Assembly: GCF_001074825.1 (NCBI RefSeq)
Contig: NZ_JUPG01000182.1
Span: 43,347 to 107,346, forward strand
Length of the DNA: 64,000 nt
Origin: Streptococcus pseudopneumoniae
GTDB taxonomy: Bacteria; Bacillota; Bacilli; Lactobacillales; Streptococcaceae
Reading direction: 5' to 3'
Every line of letters starts with the position of its first letter. Position 1 is the stretch's first letter. The notes below the pieces were generated by a model. The model saw only the letters and a list, made by a program, of their open reading frames with translations, was not told the DNA's origin and ran no database searches. Made by a program: the position numbers and the translations under genes. Shown here piece after piece: positions 38,747 through 48,147 of this stretch.

Positions 38747-38926
38747 ATGAAAGCTGTTGTTGTAAATCCAGAAAGCACTGGTGTTGCTGTTGAAGAAAAA
38801 GTACTCCGTCCACTTGAAACTAGAGAAGCACTTGTAGAAATTGAATACTGTTGTGTTTGCCACACTGATAATTTAATAGAAACCTATTTTAAAAGTTGGA
38901 ATGCGCTTCCAACTTTTTTATATTAA
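38747..38926 (+). pseudogene. adhA: Truncated zinc alcohol dehydrogenase AdhA (N-terminal remnant)
   Basis: 59-codon frame beginning MKAVVVNPESTGVAVEEKVL, the N-terminus of the zinc-dependent alcohol dehydrogenase of this locus, up to the first zinc motif (CVCHTD). After that Asp the sequence stops matching and reads NLIETYFKSW... to a TAA inside a terminator. About 300 residues are missing, including the catalytic and NAD-binding domains. AAGGAGG lies upstream of the ATG, and the promoter with Rex-type operator is intact. The remnant has also lost a Gly before the zinc motif (YCC for the usual YCG, as I recall). A nonfunctional enzyme is certain; a short peptide might still be made. Confidence 0.9.
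38891..38920 (+). terminator. Terminator overlapping the end of the adhA remnant
   Basis: AAGTTGGAA-TGCG-CTTCCAACTT followed by T-run; probably the original adhA terminator now joined to codon 42. Confidence 0.8.
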
Positions 38927-39016
38927 ATTTTTAAATAGGGATTCAAAAAAATCCCTCAAAAACTTAATATATCAACATTCACAAAGAAAGCCTTTTTATT
39001 TTTTTATGCTAAATAG

Positions 39017-39045
39017 TTGATTTTTATATGAAAACGGTTTATACT
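39017..39045 (+). promoter_or_regulatory. Promoter of manLMN
   Basis: TTGATT (39017-39022), 17-nt spacer, TATACT (39040-39045). Confidence 0.6.
39028..39043. promoter_or_regulatory. cre-like CcpA operator of manLMN
   Basis: ATGAAAACGGTTTATA fits WTGNNARCGNWWWCAW except near its 3' end and overlaps the -10. Confidence 0.55.
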
Positions 39046-39107
39046 AATCTAGTCTTAAAGTTTTCTTAAACAATGAGCACAACATTTTATAAGGAGGAAT
39101 GACAATA

Positions 39108-40097
39108 ATGAGTATCGGAATCATTATTGCGAGCCACGGTGAATTCGCTGCAGGTATTCATCAATCAGGATCTATGATTTTTGGTGAACAAGAAAAGGTT
39201 CAAGTTGTAACCTTTATGCCAAATGAAGGTCCAGATGACCTATATGCTAAATTTAACAATGCTGTGGCTGCATTTGACGCAGAAGATGAGGTGCTAGTTT
39301 TGGCTGACCTTTGGAGTGGTTCTCCATTCAACCAAGCTAGTCGCGTGATGGGAGAAAATCCTGAGCGTAAATTTGCCATCATCACAGGACTTAACTTACC
39401 GATGTTAATTCAAGCCTACACAGAGCGCCTGATGGACGCTGCTGCAGGTGTAGAAAAAATCGCTGCGAATATTATCAAAGAAGCCAAAGATGGCATCAAA
39501 GCTCTTCCAGAAGAGCTAAACCCAGTTGAGGAAGTGGCAAGCGCCGCAGTTGCTCCAGTTGCCCAAGCCGCGATTCCAGAAGGAACTGTCATAGGAGATG
39601 GAAAACTCAAAATCAACCTTGCTCGCCTAGACACTCGTCTACTTCACGGTCAGGTTGCTACTGCTTGGACTCCAGATTCAAAAGCAGACCGTATCATCGT
39701 TGCTTCAGATAACGTTGCCAACGACGATCTTCGTAAAGAATTGATTAAACAAGCAGCTCCTAACGGAGTAAGAGCCAATGTTGTACCAATCCAAAAATTG
39801 ATTGAGGTTTCAAAAGACCCACGTTTTGGAGAAACACATGCCCTTATCTTGTTTGAAACACCTCAAGACGCTCTTCGTGCCATCGAAGGTGGCGTGCCAA
39901 TCAAGACACTTAACGTAGGATCAATGGCTCACTCAACAGGTAAAACAATGATTAATAATGTTTTGTCTATGGACAAAGAAGATGTTGCTACATTTGAAAA
40001 AATGCGTGACCTTGGTGTTGAATTTGACGTACGTAAAGTACCAAACGACACCAAAAAAGATTTGTTTGACTTGATTAACAAAGCCAACGTTCAATAA
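39108..40097 (+). CDS. manL: Mannose/glucose PTS EIIAB component ManL
   Basis: 329-residue fused IIA-IIB of the mannose-family phosphotransferase, the main glucose/mannose uptake system in streptococci. The IIA phosphorylation site is His10 in [10 protein letters not shown] and the IIB site is the His in [13 protein letters not shown]. An Ala/Pro/Val-rich linker (about 140-160) joins them. The start at 39108 is better spaced from AAGGAGG than the ATG at 39099. First gene of manL-manM-manN. Confidence 0.96.
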   Translation: MSIGIIIASHGEFAAGIHQSGSMIFGEQEKVQVVTFMPNEGPDDLYAKFNNAVAAFDAEDEVLVLADLWSGSPFNQASRVMGENPERKFAIITGLNLPMLIQAYTERLMDAAAGVEKIAANIIKEAKDGIKALPEELNPVEEVASAAVAPVAQAAIPEGTVIGDGKLKINLARLDTRLLHGQVATAWTPDSKADRIIVASDNVANDDLRKELIKQAAPNGVRANVVPIQKLIEVSKDPRFGETHALILFETPQDALRAIEGGVPIKTLNVGSMAHSTGKTMINNVLSMDKEDVATFEKMRDLGVEFDVRKVPNDTKKDLFDLINKANVQ

Positions 40098-40171
40098 TAG
40101 ACATTGAGCTATCGAAGAATACTAAGAAAATTTTTCACTTTATTATACTTAAATAGAAAAGGAATAAAACC

Positions 40172-40984
40172 ATGTCAGATATTTCAATTATTTCTGCTGT
40201 CTTGGTTGTAGTTGTTGCCTTCCTTGCAGGTCTTGAAGGTATCCTCGACCAATTCCAATTCCATCAACCAATCGTCGCATGTACCCTTATCGGACTTGCA
40301 ACTGGTAACCTCGAAGCAGGGGTTATGCTTGGTGGATCACTTCAAATGATCGCCCTTGGTTGGGCAAACATCGGAGCTGCCGTAGCTCCTGACGCTGCTC
40401 TTGCATCTGTTGCCGCAGCAATCATCTTGATCAAAGGTGGTAACTTTACTACTGAAGGTATCGCCGTTGCAACAGCAACAGCTATCCCTCTTGCCGTAGC
40501 TGGACTTTTCTTGACTATGATTGTTCGTACAATCTCAGTTGGTTTGGTTCACACTGCTGATGCTGCTGCTAAAGAAGGAAATATTGCGGCTGTTGAGCGT
40601 GCTCACTTTATCGCGCTTCTTCTTCAAGGTCTTCGTATTGCTATCCCTGCAGCCTTCCTTATCGCTATCCCTGCTTCTGCCGTTCAAGACGCTCTTAAAT
40701 TGATGCCAGACTGGTTGAACGGTGGTATGGCTGTTGGTGGTGCTATGGTCGTTGCCGTTGGTTACGCTATGGTTATCAACATGATGGCAACTCGTGAAGT
40801 ATGGCCATTCTTCGCAATCGGTTTTGCTTTTGCTGCAATTTCTCAATTGACTTTGATTGCCCTTGGTGTAGTCGGTGTTGCCCTTGCCTTCATCTACCTT
40901 AACCTTTCAAAACAAGGTGGTAACGGTGGCGGCGGAGCTGCAACTTCTAACGACCCAATCGGTGATATCCTAGAAGACTACTAG
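40172..40984 (+). CDS. manM: Mannose PTS EIIC component ManM
   Basis: 270-residue membrane component that forms the sugar path with IID. Several hydrophobic helices, with the IIC-typical LATGNLEAGVMLGGSLQMIALGW (LGGSLQ). Gly-rich linker and acidic C-terminus. AAAAGGAAT precedes the ATG; manN follows after 14 nt. Confidence 0.96.
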   Translation: MSDISIISAVLVVVVAFLAGLEGILDQFQFHQPIVACTLIGLATGNLEAGVMLGGSLQMIALGWANIGAAVAPDAALASVAAAIILIKGGNFTTEGIAVATATAIPLAVAGLFLTMIVRTISVGLVHTADAAAKEGNIAAVERAHFIALLLQGLRIAIPAAFLIAIPASAVQDALKLMPDWLNGGMAVGGAMVVAVGYAMVINMMATREVWPFFAIGFAFAAISQLTLIALGVVGVALAFIYLNLSKQGGNGGGGAATSNDPIGDILEDY

Positions 40985-40998
40985 AAAGGGGAACAATC

Positions 40999-41910
40999 AT
41001 GACTGAAAAACTTCAATTATCAAAATCAGATCGTAAAAAAGTTTGGTGGCGTTCACAATTCCTTCAAGGTTCTTGGAACTACGAGCGTATGCAAAACTTG
41101 GGTTGGGCTTACTCATTGATTCCAGCTATCAAAAAATTGTACACTACTAAAGAAGACCAAGCTGCTGCTCTTGAGCGTCACCTTGAGTTCTTCAACACTC
41201 ACCCATACGTAGCTGCTCCTATCATGGGGGTTACTCTTGCACTTGAAGAAGAACGTGCTAACGGTGTTGAAATCGACGACGCTGCTATCCAAGGGGTTAA
41301 AATCGGTATGATGGGACCTCTTGCAGGTATCGGTGACCCAGTATTCTGGTTTACAGTTCGTCCTATCCTTGGAGCTCTTGGTGCATCACTTGCTGCATCT
41401 GGTAACTTGGTTGGTCCACTTCTCTTCTTCTTCGGATGGAATGCGATCCGTATGGCCTTCCTATGGTACACACAAGAGTTTGGTTACAAGGCTGGATCTG
41501 AAATCACTAAAGACATGTCTGGTGGTATTTTGAAAGACATCACTAAAGGTGCTTCTATCCTTGGTATGTTCATCCTTGCTGTTCTTGTACAACGTTGGGT
41601 ATCTATCAACTTCACTGTTAACCTTCCAGGTAAACAATTGGCTGAAGGTGCCTACATCAACTTCCCAGAAGGACCTGTATCAGGTGCTGAATTGAAAGGT
41701 ATCCTTGGTCAAGCACTTGGTGGATTGAGCCTAGATAAGATTCAACCACAAACTCTTCAAGGTCAGTTGAATTCATTGATTCCAGGATTGATGGGACTTC
41801 TCCTTACTTTCCTTTGCATGTGGTTACTTAAGAAAAAAGTATCACCAATCTCAATCATCCTTGCACTCTTTGCAGTAGGTATCGCAGCTCGTTTCTTCGG
41901 CATCATGTAA
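40999..41910 (+). CDS. manN: Mannose PTS EIID component ManN
   Basis: 303-residue IID membrane protein, receptor partner for class IIa bacteriocins in some lactic acid bacteria. Sequences QFLQGSWNYERMQNLGW and GIGDPVFWFTVRPILGALGASLA are the IID hallmarks. AAAGGGG lies upstream of the ATG. Confidence 0.96.
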   Translation: MTEKLQLSKSDRKKVWWRSQFLQGSWNYERMQNLGWAYSLIPAIKKLYTTKEDQAAALERHLEFFNTHPYVAAPIMGVTLALEEERANGVEIDDAAIQGVKIGMMGPLAGIGDPVFWFTVRPILGALGASLAASGNLVGPLLFFFGWNAIRMAFLWYTQEFGYKAGSEITKDMSGGILKDITKGASILGMFILAVLVQRWVSINFTVNLPGKQLAEGAYINFPEGPVSGAELKGILGQALGGLSLDKIQPQTLQGQLNSLIPGLMGLLLTFLCMWLLKKKVSPISIILALFAVGIAARFFGIM

Positions 41911-41921
41911 TCAAGCAACTT

Positions 41922-41957
41922 AAAAGGAACCAGGTTCTAAGCCTGATTCCTTTTTTC
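41922..41957 (+). terminator. Terminator of manLMN
   Basis: AAAGGAACCAGG-TTCTAAG-CCTGATTCCTTTTTT. Confidence 0.85.
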
Positions 41958-41966
41958 TATGCTTTT

Positions 41967-42073
41967 ATACTCTTCGAAAATCTCTTCAAACCACGTCAGC
42001 GTCGCCTTACTGTACTTAAGTACAGCTTGCGGCTAGCTTCCTAGTTTGCTCTTTGATTTTCATTGAATATTAT
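41967..42073. repeat. BOX element (short A-C) at the pepC 3' end
   Basis: Starts ATACTCTTCGAAAATCTCTT, ends TTTTCATTGAATATTA; the boxB is absent and a CTGTACTTAAGTACAG palindrome marks the A/C junction. The right end contains the pepC stop codon. Confidence 0.9.
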
Positions 42074-43404
42074 TCAGCCAATGCTCCCATTGGGTCCCAT
42101 GGTGCAAGTACGATTGGTTCTGCTTCATAGGCAGCTTGCTCTTCGGTTGTTAACAATTCCTTACGGACAACGATTTGATATGTGTATTCGTCCATCCAAG
42201 CGTCTGAGGCAACAAAATAACCATCTGTACCGACCTTGTCTCCCCATGAGTTTTCAACCTTCCACTTGGTTGACTTCCCATTTTCGTCCAAATCAACACC
42301 TGTCAAGACCATAGCGTGGGTCATTAAGCTTTCGCTGTAGTCCAAACGTCCAGCCTTGTCTTGAGTGAGTTTAATGTCCATGCTTGATTCAAAGTCATAA
42401 ACATCTGTCGCAAGGATTCCAGCTTTGCGGTTGCTGAGCTGGCCGACATCAGAACCAAACCAAACAGTCTCACCTGTTTGCATTTGAGCAATCGCCAATT
42501 CTTTCAAGCGCTCCATCGGTACGTTGATGTAGCGAACTGCACGGCTACCAACCACATTTCCTAACATCTCAACTGTGTAAGATTGGCCGTAAGGCTTGTC
42601 AGCAGTTGGGGCGTTGATAACAGAAACGTAATCTTCTAGAGGAAGATTGACATATTTCTTATAGAATTCCTGTGGTGTAATACCCTTTTCGCTTTGGTAG
42701 TTGTTATCCTTATCACGATAAGCAAAGTCAAATTTACGTGGTGGAAGCCCCAAAGACATAGCAAGGAAGTTAAAGATTTCTTGCAAGAGGTCTTCTTTCT
42801 TAGCTTGGACAGTCGCTTGATCTGCACCAGAAGCAAGCAAGTCACGCAAGATTTGAGCATCTTGGCGAAGCAACTTGTTAAGGATTGCATTTAACTCACG
42901 GCTACTGCTAGATGAAACTGACTCAGGATAAACAGACTTGGGAACAACACCGTATTTTTCAAAGAGAGAAACGACCATATCCCATTGACCACCGTCTTGT
43001 TGAGGTGTTTGAAGTAGGAATTTAACCTTACGGCTCGTCAAGTCTTGGTCTGCAGTCGCAATGACTTGCTCCAAGAACCAGTTTGATTTCTCATACTTGT
43101 CCCAGAAGAAAGTATGTGCCTGTGACAACTCAAAGTTTTCCAGTTTGTATTGAGAGATGAGTTTGTGGCGGAAGGTGTTAAGAGCTGCAAACATCCAGCA
43201 ACGACCAGACGCTTTCTGGTTAGTAACCTTGTCCTTGGTCAAATCCAATGAGAAAACAGGTGTATTGTCTACATGGCTTTGGCGACGTTCTAGGGCTGCA
43301 AAAATTCCGTTGTGGCTGGCAGCATTTTCAATCGCTTGGTATTTTACATTTGCTTCATAGTTGGCAAATAATTTATCAGTAAATGATTCTTGAATCGCGT
43401 TCAT
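42070..43404 (-). CDS. pepC: Aminopeptidase C (bleomycin hydrolase family)
   Basis: 444-residue C1B cysteine aminopeptidase, cytoplasmic hexamer in relatives. The catalytic Cys is in KASGRCWMFAALN, His in LMTHAMVLTG and Asn in VENSWGDKVG. Its C-terminus lines the active site and here ends MGALAE directly at the BOX terminus, which supplies the TAA. Confidence 0.96.
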   Translation of the reverse strand: MNAIQESFTDKLFANYEANVKYQAIENAASHNGIFAALERRQSHVDNTPVFSLDLTKDKVTNQKASGRCWMFAALNTFRHKLISQYKLENFELSQAHTFFWDKYEKSNWFLEQVIATADQDLTSRKVKFLLQTPQQDGGQWDMVVSLFEKYGVVPKSVYPESVSSSSSRELNAILNKLLRQDAQILRDLLASGADQATVQAKKEDLLQEIFNFLAMSLGLPPRKFDFAYRDKDNNYQSEKGITPQEFYKKYVNLPLEDYVSVINAPTADKPYGQSYTVEMLGNVVGSRAVRYINVPMERLKELAIAQMQTGETVWFGSDVGQLSNRKAGILATDVYDFESSMDIKLTQDKAGRLDYSESLMTHAMVLTGVDLDENGKSTKWKVENSWGDKVGTDGYFVASDAWMDEYTYQIVVRKELLTTEEQAAYEAEPIVLAPWDPMGALAE

Positions 43405-43468
43405 AGATTCCTCCTTTTATTCTACAGTCTATTATAACTCTTTTCACAAAGTAAGCAACTGAAAAACA

Positions 43469-43500
43469 TAAAAGGCAAGGATATTCTTCCTCACCTTTTC
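43469..43500 (-). terminator. Terminator of rsuA
   Basis: Minus strand AAAGGTGAGG-AAGAATAT-CCTTGCCTTTT. Confidence 0.65.
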
Positions 43501-43514
43501 GAATATAAATCAAA

Positions 43515-44237
43515 TTAAGCAATATTCGCAAGGAGAGCTTCTAACTCTTCCTTGGTCAAACGACGCCATTCTCCTCGTTCTAAGTTCTCATCCAAGATTA
43601 AAGTTCCCATAGTCAAACGTTGCAAGTCTACTACTTCCTTGCCACAGTAGCCCACCATACGCTTGATCTGATGAAACTTCCCTTCTGCAATGGTCACACG
43701 GATTTGACTCTGATTCTTTTCTGCATCTGTGGAAAGAATCTCCAGTCTAGCGGACTGACAGGTAAAGTCTTTGAGCGGAATACCCTCAGCAAATATCTCC
43801 ACATCTTCTTGAGTCATCACTCCCTTGACCAGAGCCAGATAGGTCTTATCCACATGGCGCTTGGGGGAAAGAAGAGCATGTGCAAGCTGACCATCATTGG
43901 TCAAGAGCAAAAGACCATGCGTGTCAATATCCAAGCGTCCTACTGGGAAAACTTCCTTGGTCCGAGCAATATCATCCAGCAAGTCCAACACGGTTCTGTG
44001 CTTGGGATCCTCAGTCGCTGAAATAACTCCTTGGGGCTTGTTCATCATATAGTAAACAAACTCCTCGTACTCCAGCACTTGCCCATCAAAGCGAATCTCA
44101 TCTCTTTCTTCATCAATCTGCAATTTAGCTGATTTTTCTTTTTTACCATTTACCGTCACACGCCCAGCCTTGAGCAAGTTTTTGACCTCTGTCCGACTCC
44201 CTACAGCGCAGGCAACTAAAAATTTATCTAATCTCAT
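43515..44237 (-). CDS. rsuA: 16S/23S rRNA pseudouridine synthase, RsuA family
   Basis: 240-residue enzyme with an N-terminal S4 domain (about 1-60, MRLDKFLVACAVGSRTEVKNLL) and a pseudouridine synthase domain with the catalytic Asp in GRLDIDTHGLLLLTNDG. The RsuA-like FHQIKRMV motif is present. The target is probably 16S U516, but RluB/RluE-type specificity cannot be excluded. Confidence 0.9.
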   Translation of the reverse strand: MRLDKFLVACAVGSRTEVKNLLKAGRVTVNGKKEKSAKLQIDEERDEIRFDGQVLEYEEFVYYMMNKPQGVISATEDPKHRTVLDLLDDIARTKEVFPVGRLDIDTHGLLLLTNDGQLAHALLSPKRHVDKTYLALVKGVMTQEDVEIFAEGIPLKDFTCQSARLEILSTDAEKNQSQIRVTIAEGKFHQIKRMVGYCGKEVVDLQRLTMGTLILDENLERGEWRRLTKEELEALLANIA

Positions 44238-44297
44238 AGAACTATTATATCATACTCAAAAGGGGGCTGGCTCAATGACCAACCTCCTTTTCGTTTC

Positions 44298-44494
44298 ATA
44301 CTCTTCAAAAATCTCTTCAAACCGCGTCAAAGTAGCCTTGCCGTAGGTATATGTAACTGACTTCGTCAGTTCTATCCACAACCTCAAAACAGTGTTTTGA
44401 GCTGACTTCGTCAGTTTTATCTGCAACCTCAAAGATGTACTTTAAGCAGACTGCGGCTAGTTTCCTAGTTTGCTCTTTGATTTTCATTGAGTAT
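44298..44494. repeat. BOX element (A-B-B-C)
   Basis: ATACTCTTCAAAAATCTCTT at the left, TTTTCATTGAGTAT at the right, two boxB units with ACTGACTTCGTCAGTT in between. It fills the gap between rsuA and the pepS group. Confidence 0.92.
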
Positions 44495-44507
44495 CAGATT
44501 TAAGAAA

Positions 44508-44738
44508 TTAACTTCCTCGTCTCCAGAAAATCGCTAAGACAATCATGGAACCTAGTACTGCCGGAATAATGGAAGTTCCTGCTATTATCGGTCCCCAAGT
44601 CCCAAAAAGCAAGTGGCCTATAAAGGCACCAATCCAGCCTAGAAACATTTTCCCAAAGCAACCCATGCGTTCTCCACGATTGGTCAGAGTACCTGCTAAA
44701 AATCCCACTAGGAGACCAACGAACATACTTCCTATCAT
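44508..44738 (-). CDS. GlsB/YeaQ/YmgE family small membrane protein
   Basis: 76-residue glycine-rich membrane protein with three hydrophobic segments and the family pattern LLVGFLAGTL...GWIGAFIGHLLFG. Members are stress-induced in Gram-positives (GlsB). Nine nt downstream of pepS, so cotranscribed with it. An overlapping frame (44500-44760) is a shadow. Confidence 0.85.
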   Translation of the reverse strand: MIGSMFVGLLVGFLAGTLTNRGERMGCFGKMFLGWIGAFIGHLLFGTWGPIIAGTSIIPAVLGSMIVLAIFWRRGS

Positions 44739-44747
44739 CTTGGCTCC

Positions 44748-45989
44748 TTAATTTGCCCAATTCCCATTACGGAAAAGAGGTACTCGCGTTCCATCCTCAC
44801 GGATACCATCGATATCCATTTGATTAGATCCAATCATAAAGTCCACGTGAACATCTGAACGGTTAAGCCCTGCAGCTTCAAGCTCTTCTTCGCTCATCTC
44901 TGCTCCACCAACGACGCTAGTCGCATAGGCTGCACCGATAGCCAAGTGATTTGAAGCATTCTCATCAAAAAGGGTGTTGAAGAAGGTAATGCCTGACTGA
45001 GAAATTGGACTTGGATCTGGCACCAAGGCACATTCACCCAAGGCACGCGCACCCGCGTTTTCAAATACAAGATCTTTCATCACTTGATCACCCTTCTCAG
45101 CAGAGATATCTACGATTTGTCCATCCTTAAAGGTCACCTTAATGCCTTCGATGATATTTCCGTTATAGCTAAGTGGTTTTGTAGAGGTTACATAACCATC
45201 TGCACGACGGAAGTCAGGTGCTGTGAAGACTTCCTCAGTAGGCATATTTGGCAAGAATCCTTCGCCCTGTGCATTGATAGCACCAGCTGATTCCCAAACG
45301 TGATTCTTAGGTAAGCCAAGGGTCAAATCTGTTCCTGGAGCTGTGTAGTGAAGGGCTGAGAATTGTTCTTTATTAAGCATATCTGCCTTACTCTTAAGAA
45401 TGGCAGCGTGCTCTTCCCAAGCCTTAACAGGATCTTCTTCATAGACACGGCAAGTTTTGAAGATTTGGTCCCAAAGAAGATCGACTGCTTCTTCGTCGCT
45501 CGCTGCATTTGGAAAGACCTTCTTAGCCCACTCAAGTCCAGCAGCGGCTGCTACAGTCCAGCTAACCTTGTTGGATTGCGTTGCGATACGCATTGGCTTC
45601 ATAGCAAGTCCCATAGCTTTAGCAGAAGCTGAAAGCTTGTCAGCATCCACTCCGTTCAAGGCACCTGGGTCAGAAGAACGAACCCCAAGACGGCTAGCCT
45701 TGTTCTCCAAGAGATAGTTCATCTCAGCAATCTTGTATTCTGGTACATTGTCCAAACGTTCCATCGGTGCGTGGAGGAATTTCTCGCGGTTAATGACATC
45801 ATCTGTCCACTGAACGATCACCTCATGTGCACCCAAAGCATAAGCTTCTTTGACGATTAAGTGAGCCAACTCACGTTGCTCCACATCGATAGAGAGAGCC
45901 AAAGTGTGACCAGGTTGCACGTTGATTCCATTCGCAACCAATAATTTCGCATATTTTTCTAGATTTTCTTTAAAATTTGGTAAAACCAT
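44748..45989 (-). CDS. pepS: Aminopeptidase PepS (M29 family)
   Basis: 413-residue metallo-aminopeptidase of the M29 family. Conserved metal-site sequences: NMPTEEVFTAPD, ENAGARALGECALV, NHLAIG and HVDFMIGS. Cytoplasmic; prefers Arg or aromatic N-termini in the S. thermophilus enzyme. Preceded after 21 nt by the 50-residue membrane protein gene and followed by the GlsB-like gene. Confidence 0.95.
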   Translation of the reverse strand: MVLPNFKENLEKYAKLLVANGINVQPGHTLALSIDVEQRELAHLIVKEAYALGAHEVIVQWTDDVINREKFLHAPMERLDNVPEYKIAEMNYLLENKASRLGVRSSDPGALNGVDADKLSASAKAMGLAMKPMRIATQSNKVSWTVAAAAGLEWAKKVFPNAASDEEAVDLLWDQIFKTCRVYEEDPVKAWEEHAAILKSKADMLNKEQFSALHYTAPGTDLTLGLPKNHVWESAGAINAQGEGFLPNMPTEEVFTAPDFRRADGYVTSTKPLSYNGNIIEGIKVTFKDGQIVDISAEKGDQVMKDLVFENAGARALGECALVPDPSPISQSGITFFNTLFDENASNHLAIGAAYATSVVGGAEMSEEELEAAGLNRSDVHVDFMIGSNQMDIDGIREDGTRVPLFRNGNWAN

Positions 45990-46010
45990 TTTATTTGTCC
46001 TTTTCTATTT

Positions 46011-46163
46011 TTATTTTTCTTTCAAAGCAGAAAATAATCCTGCCAAAGCAATAGCACCTGATAAGAGTGCTGTCGATAGAATAATTGTCTGATCAGCAAG
46101 TTCTAATTGATAGTCAAAAACCTTCTCAGCCGGCTTGTCTTCCGCAAAAATTCTTAGTTTCAT
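46011..46163 (-). CDS. Small membrane protein (50 aa) upstream of pepS
   Basis: 50 residues (MKLRIFAEDKPAEK... ALKEK): a charged N-terminal half and one transmembrane helix at about 25-46. GGAGG 7 nt upstream of the ATG and an extended -10 (TGATATACT) support it as real, as does the tight 21-nt spacing to pepS. No family recognised. Confidence 0.8.
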   Translation of the reverse strand: MKLRIFAEDKPAEKVFDYQLELADQTIILSTALLSGAIALAGLFSALKEK

Positions 46164-46181
46164 GAAATATCCTCCGTTACT

Positions 46182-46190
46182 AGTATATCA
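46182..46190 (-). promoter_or_regulatory. Extended -10 promoter of the 50-aa gene and pepS
   Basis: Minus strand TGATATACT, 18 nt upstream of the ATG at 46163. Confidence 0.55.
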
Positions 46191-46206
46191 CATATATTGG
46201 TATTTT

Positions 46207-46234
46207 AAAAAACAAGCTTACTGAAGCTTGTTTT
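46207..46234 (-). terminator. Terminator of the DUF262 island
   Basis: Minus strand AAACAAGCTT-CAGT-AAGCTTGTTT followed by TTT, 2 nt after the DUF262-DUF1524 stop. Confidence 0.85.
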
Positions 46235-46236
46235 AA

Positions 46237-48147
46237 TTAGCTATTACAAAAATTTTGTACATACCTTTCCACTTCTTTTTCCATAGATTGAATCTCACCA
46301 ATATCCCATCTATTTTTTTTAGAAGTTATCTTTGCCATCATCTGTAATTTTAAACTCTGACGATGGAATATCCCTTCTCTTTCCCATTGCTCTAATTTAG
46401 CCTCTGGATAGGAGTTGCCAAACCTGGAGTTCTGAATATCGGTAGTAATACAAAGGTTGCCAAAGGAATGTAAAAACTCCGCAGGTAATTGACTCTCTCC
46501 ATCATATCCATTTGGATTCTGAGGATACCAATGCTCTATGGAACGGCGATAAGCAAATTTGAAATTATCAAATTTAATATCCTTGTACTCTTTCTCTAAT
46601 TCGGCACGATTTTTCCATAAAACATAATCTACAAAGTTAAAAGCATAAACAGGAATTGACCCGTATTTTTTGATAGTTTTATCTTCTGTGAACAATCTTT
46701 CTTTTGCATATCTTACTGCCATTTTTTCAAGAAAATTCTTAAACAAACCAGCAAATTCTGTTTGATTTAACTCTTCAATATGGTTAAACAGGAATTGCAA
46801 GGTTTCATATAACCAACGACTATCACGATTAGCAGTAAAAGTCACAGCAAACATAGATTGGAGAAGAATGATGTTTTTGTTAATCTCCGAATTCGAAAAC
46901 GTATTATTAGTAAAGTGTTCTTCGACTATGTAATGCTCTTTAGATTTTCCATTTGGTTGATATTCATAATAAGTCCCCTTCTGTAAAAACCATTCATCCT
47001 TATTTCTACTTGAAGAATCCGTATTCGAGTTTCTAACGATGTAATTATCGAAAATGTGTTTTATTCTAAGAAGAAATTCACTAAATTCAATAACCCAAGT
47101 TTTATCTTTATTTTTTATATCAAATAGTGCTAAGAGTTTCTTATCATCTAGTTGAATCTCATCAGTTTTCTTACCTTCCTCAATTGCCAATACATGGAGT
47201 AAGAATGTTGGAAAATCAATGACTGTAGTATAATCGCCAAAATCTTTGTCTACTTCTATATTTTTTTCATTTATCTTTTTTCCTAATATATCTGATAACT
47301 TTCTTCTTTCATTTTGATGAAAATCAATATCATTATAAATATTATGAAATGAATAATTTGTAAAATGCCATCCAAAAATACGTTCACGTTCTTGAAAGTC
47401 ATCTGCTCTCTTCCGCCGCATCTTAAACTGACTTGCTACCGGCTTATCAAACTCTGCACAGGCATCCCAAATTCTCGCAAATTTTTGTGCCATTTCTTGA
47501 TCTTCACCAAATTTAGACATCATTTGTGCCTTAAGAATCTCATGAGCCTCTAGTTGTTCGCCTCGAGAGTTGAAACGTTCGAAATAAAGATTCAAATCTA
47601 AATCTTCAGGAAGTATACTCCGAAAAATGATAACCTTATCAAAAAGATAATCAACGAAAGACTGAGGAGCCAATTGGCGCTCTTCTAACACTTTTTTCAA
47701 TGCATCTTTAGCATGTCCATAACCTCTAGTCAGCTCATTTTCATCACACTCTGAAATTTTTTGCTTGTTAAATAGCTTTTGAATATTCTCATTTGATTTC
47801 TTCCGAGCTGGGAAGGTAAGATTGACAGCTTTCAATCTATCAAAACCAAACTCATGCTTCAAAGCTAAGGCAATCAAATTAAGTGCTGTTGTTCGTTGTT
47901 GCCCATCTATGATTTTGAAAAGTTTTTTCTCTTTATTAACGACTAAATTAACAACTAATGTTCCAATATAATAATTGTCTCTATTTTCTTGATTGTCTCT
48001 ATTTTCTTGAAAAGCATCTGCTACGTCGTTCAATAACTGCTCAATTTCATCATAAGTCCAAGCAAAATTTCTCTGATAAAGAGGGATAGCATAGGTATCT
48101 TCATTTAACAAACGATTAACTGATAAGCTTATATGTGTTTCTACCAT
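46237..48147 (-). CDS. DUF262-DUF1524 protein (GmrSD/SspE-like nuclease)
   Basis: 636-residue two-domain protein. DUF262 (N-terminal): IPLYQRNFAW at 21-30, DGQQR at 81-85 (the nucleotide-handling motif of this family) and FERFNSRGEQLEAHEILKA. C-terminal DUF1524 HNH nuclease-like region: EHW (538-540), GNL (563-565) and Asn573 in place of the usual H-N-N set. Fusions like this act in type IV restriction (GmrSD, BrxU) and in the SspE phosphorothioate system, so an anti-phage role is likely but untested. It overlaps the preceding DUF262 gene by 7 nt. Codon use is more AT-rich than that of its flanks. Confidence 0.85.
   Translation of the reverse strand: MVETHISLSVNRLLNEDTYAIPLYQRNFAWTYDEIEQLLNDVADAFQENRDNQENRDNYYIGTLVVNLVVNKEKKLFKIIDGQQRTTALNLIALALKHEFGFDRLKAVNLTFPARKKSNENIQKLFNKQKISECDENELTRGYGHAKDALKKVLEERQLAPQSFVDYLFDKVIIFRSILPEDLDLNLYFERFNSRGEQLEAHEILKAQMMSKFGEDQEMAQKFARIWDACAEFDKPVASQFKMRRKRADDFQERERIFGWHFTNYSFHNIYNDIDFHQNERRKLSDILGKKINEKNIEVDKDFGDYTTVIDFPTFLLHVLAIEEGKKTDEIQLDDKKLLALFDIKNKDKTWVIEFSEFLLRIKHIFDNYIVRNSNTDSSSRNKDEWFLQKGTYYEYQPNGKSKEHYIVEEHFTNNTFSNSEINKNIILLQSMFAVTFTANRDSRWLYETLQFLFNHIEELNQTEFAGLFKNFLEKMAVRYAKERLFTEDKTIKKYGSIPVYAFNFVDYVLWKNRAELEKEYKDIKFDNFKFAYRRSIEHWYPQNPNGYDGESQLPAEFLHSFGNLCITTDIQNSRFGNSYPEAKLEQWEREGIFHRQSLKLQMMAKITSKKNRWDIGEIQSMEKEVERYVQNFCNS
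47974..48009. repeat. 18-bp tandem duplication inside the DUF262-DUF1524 gene
   Basis: Two identical 18-bp units (ATTGTCTCTATTTTCTTG) side by side, coding for a repeated six-residue unit (ENRDNQ). Length is a multiple of three, so the frame is kept. Confidence 0.95.
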
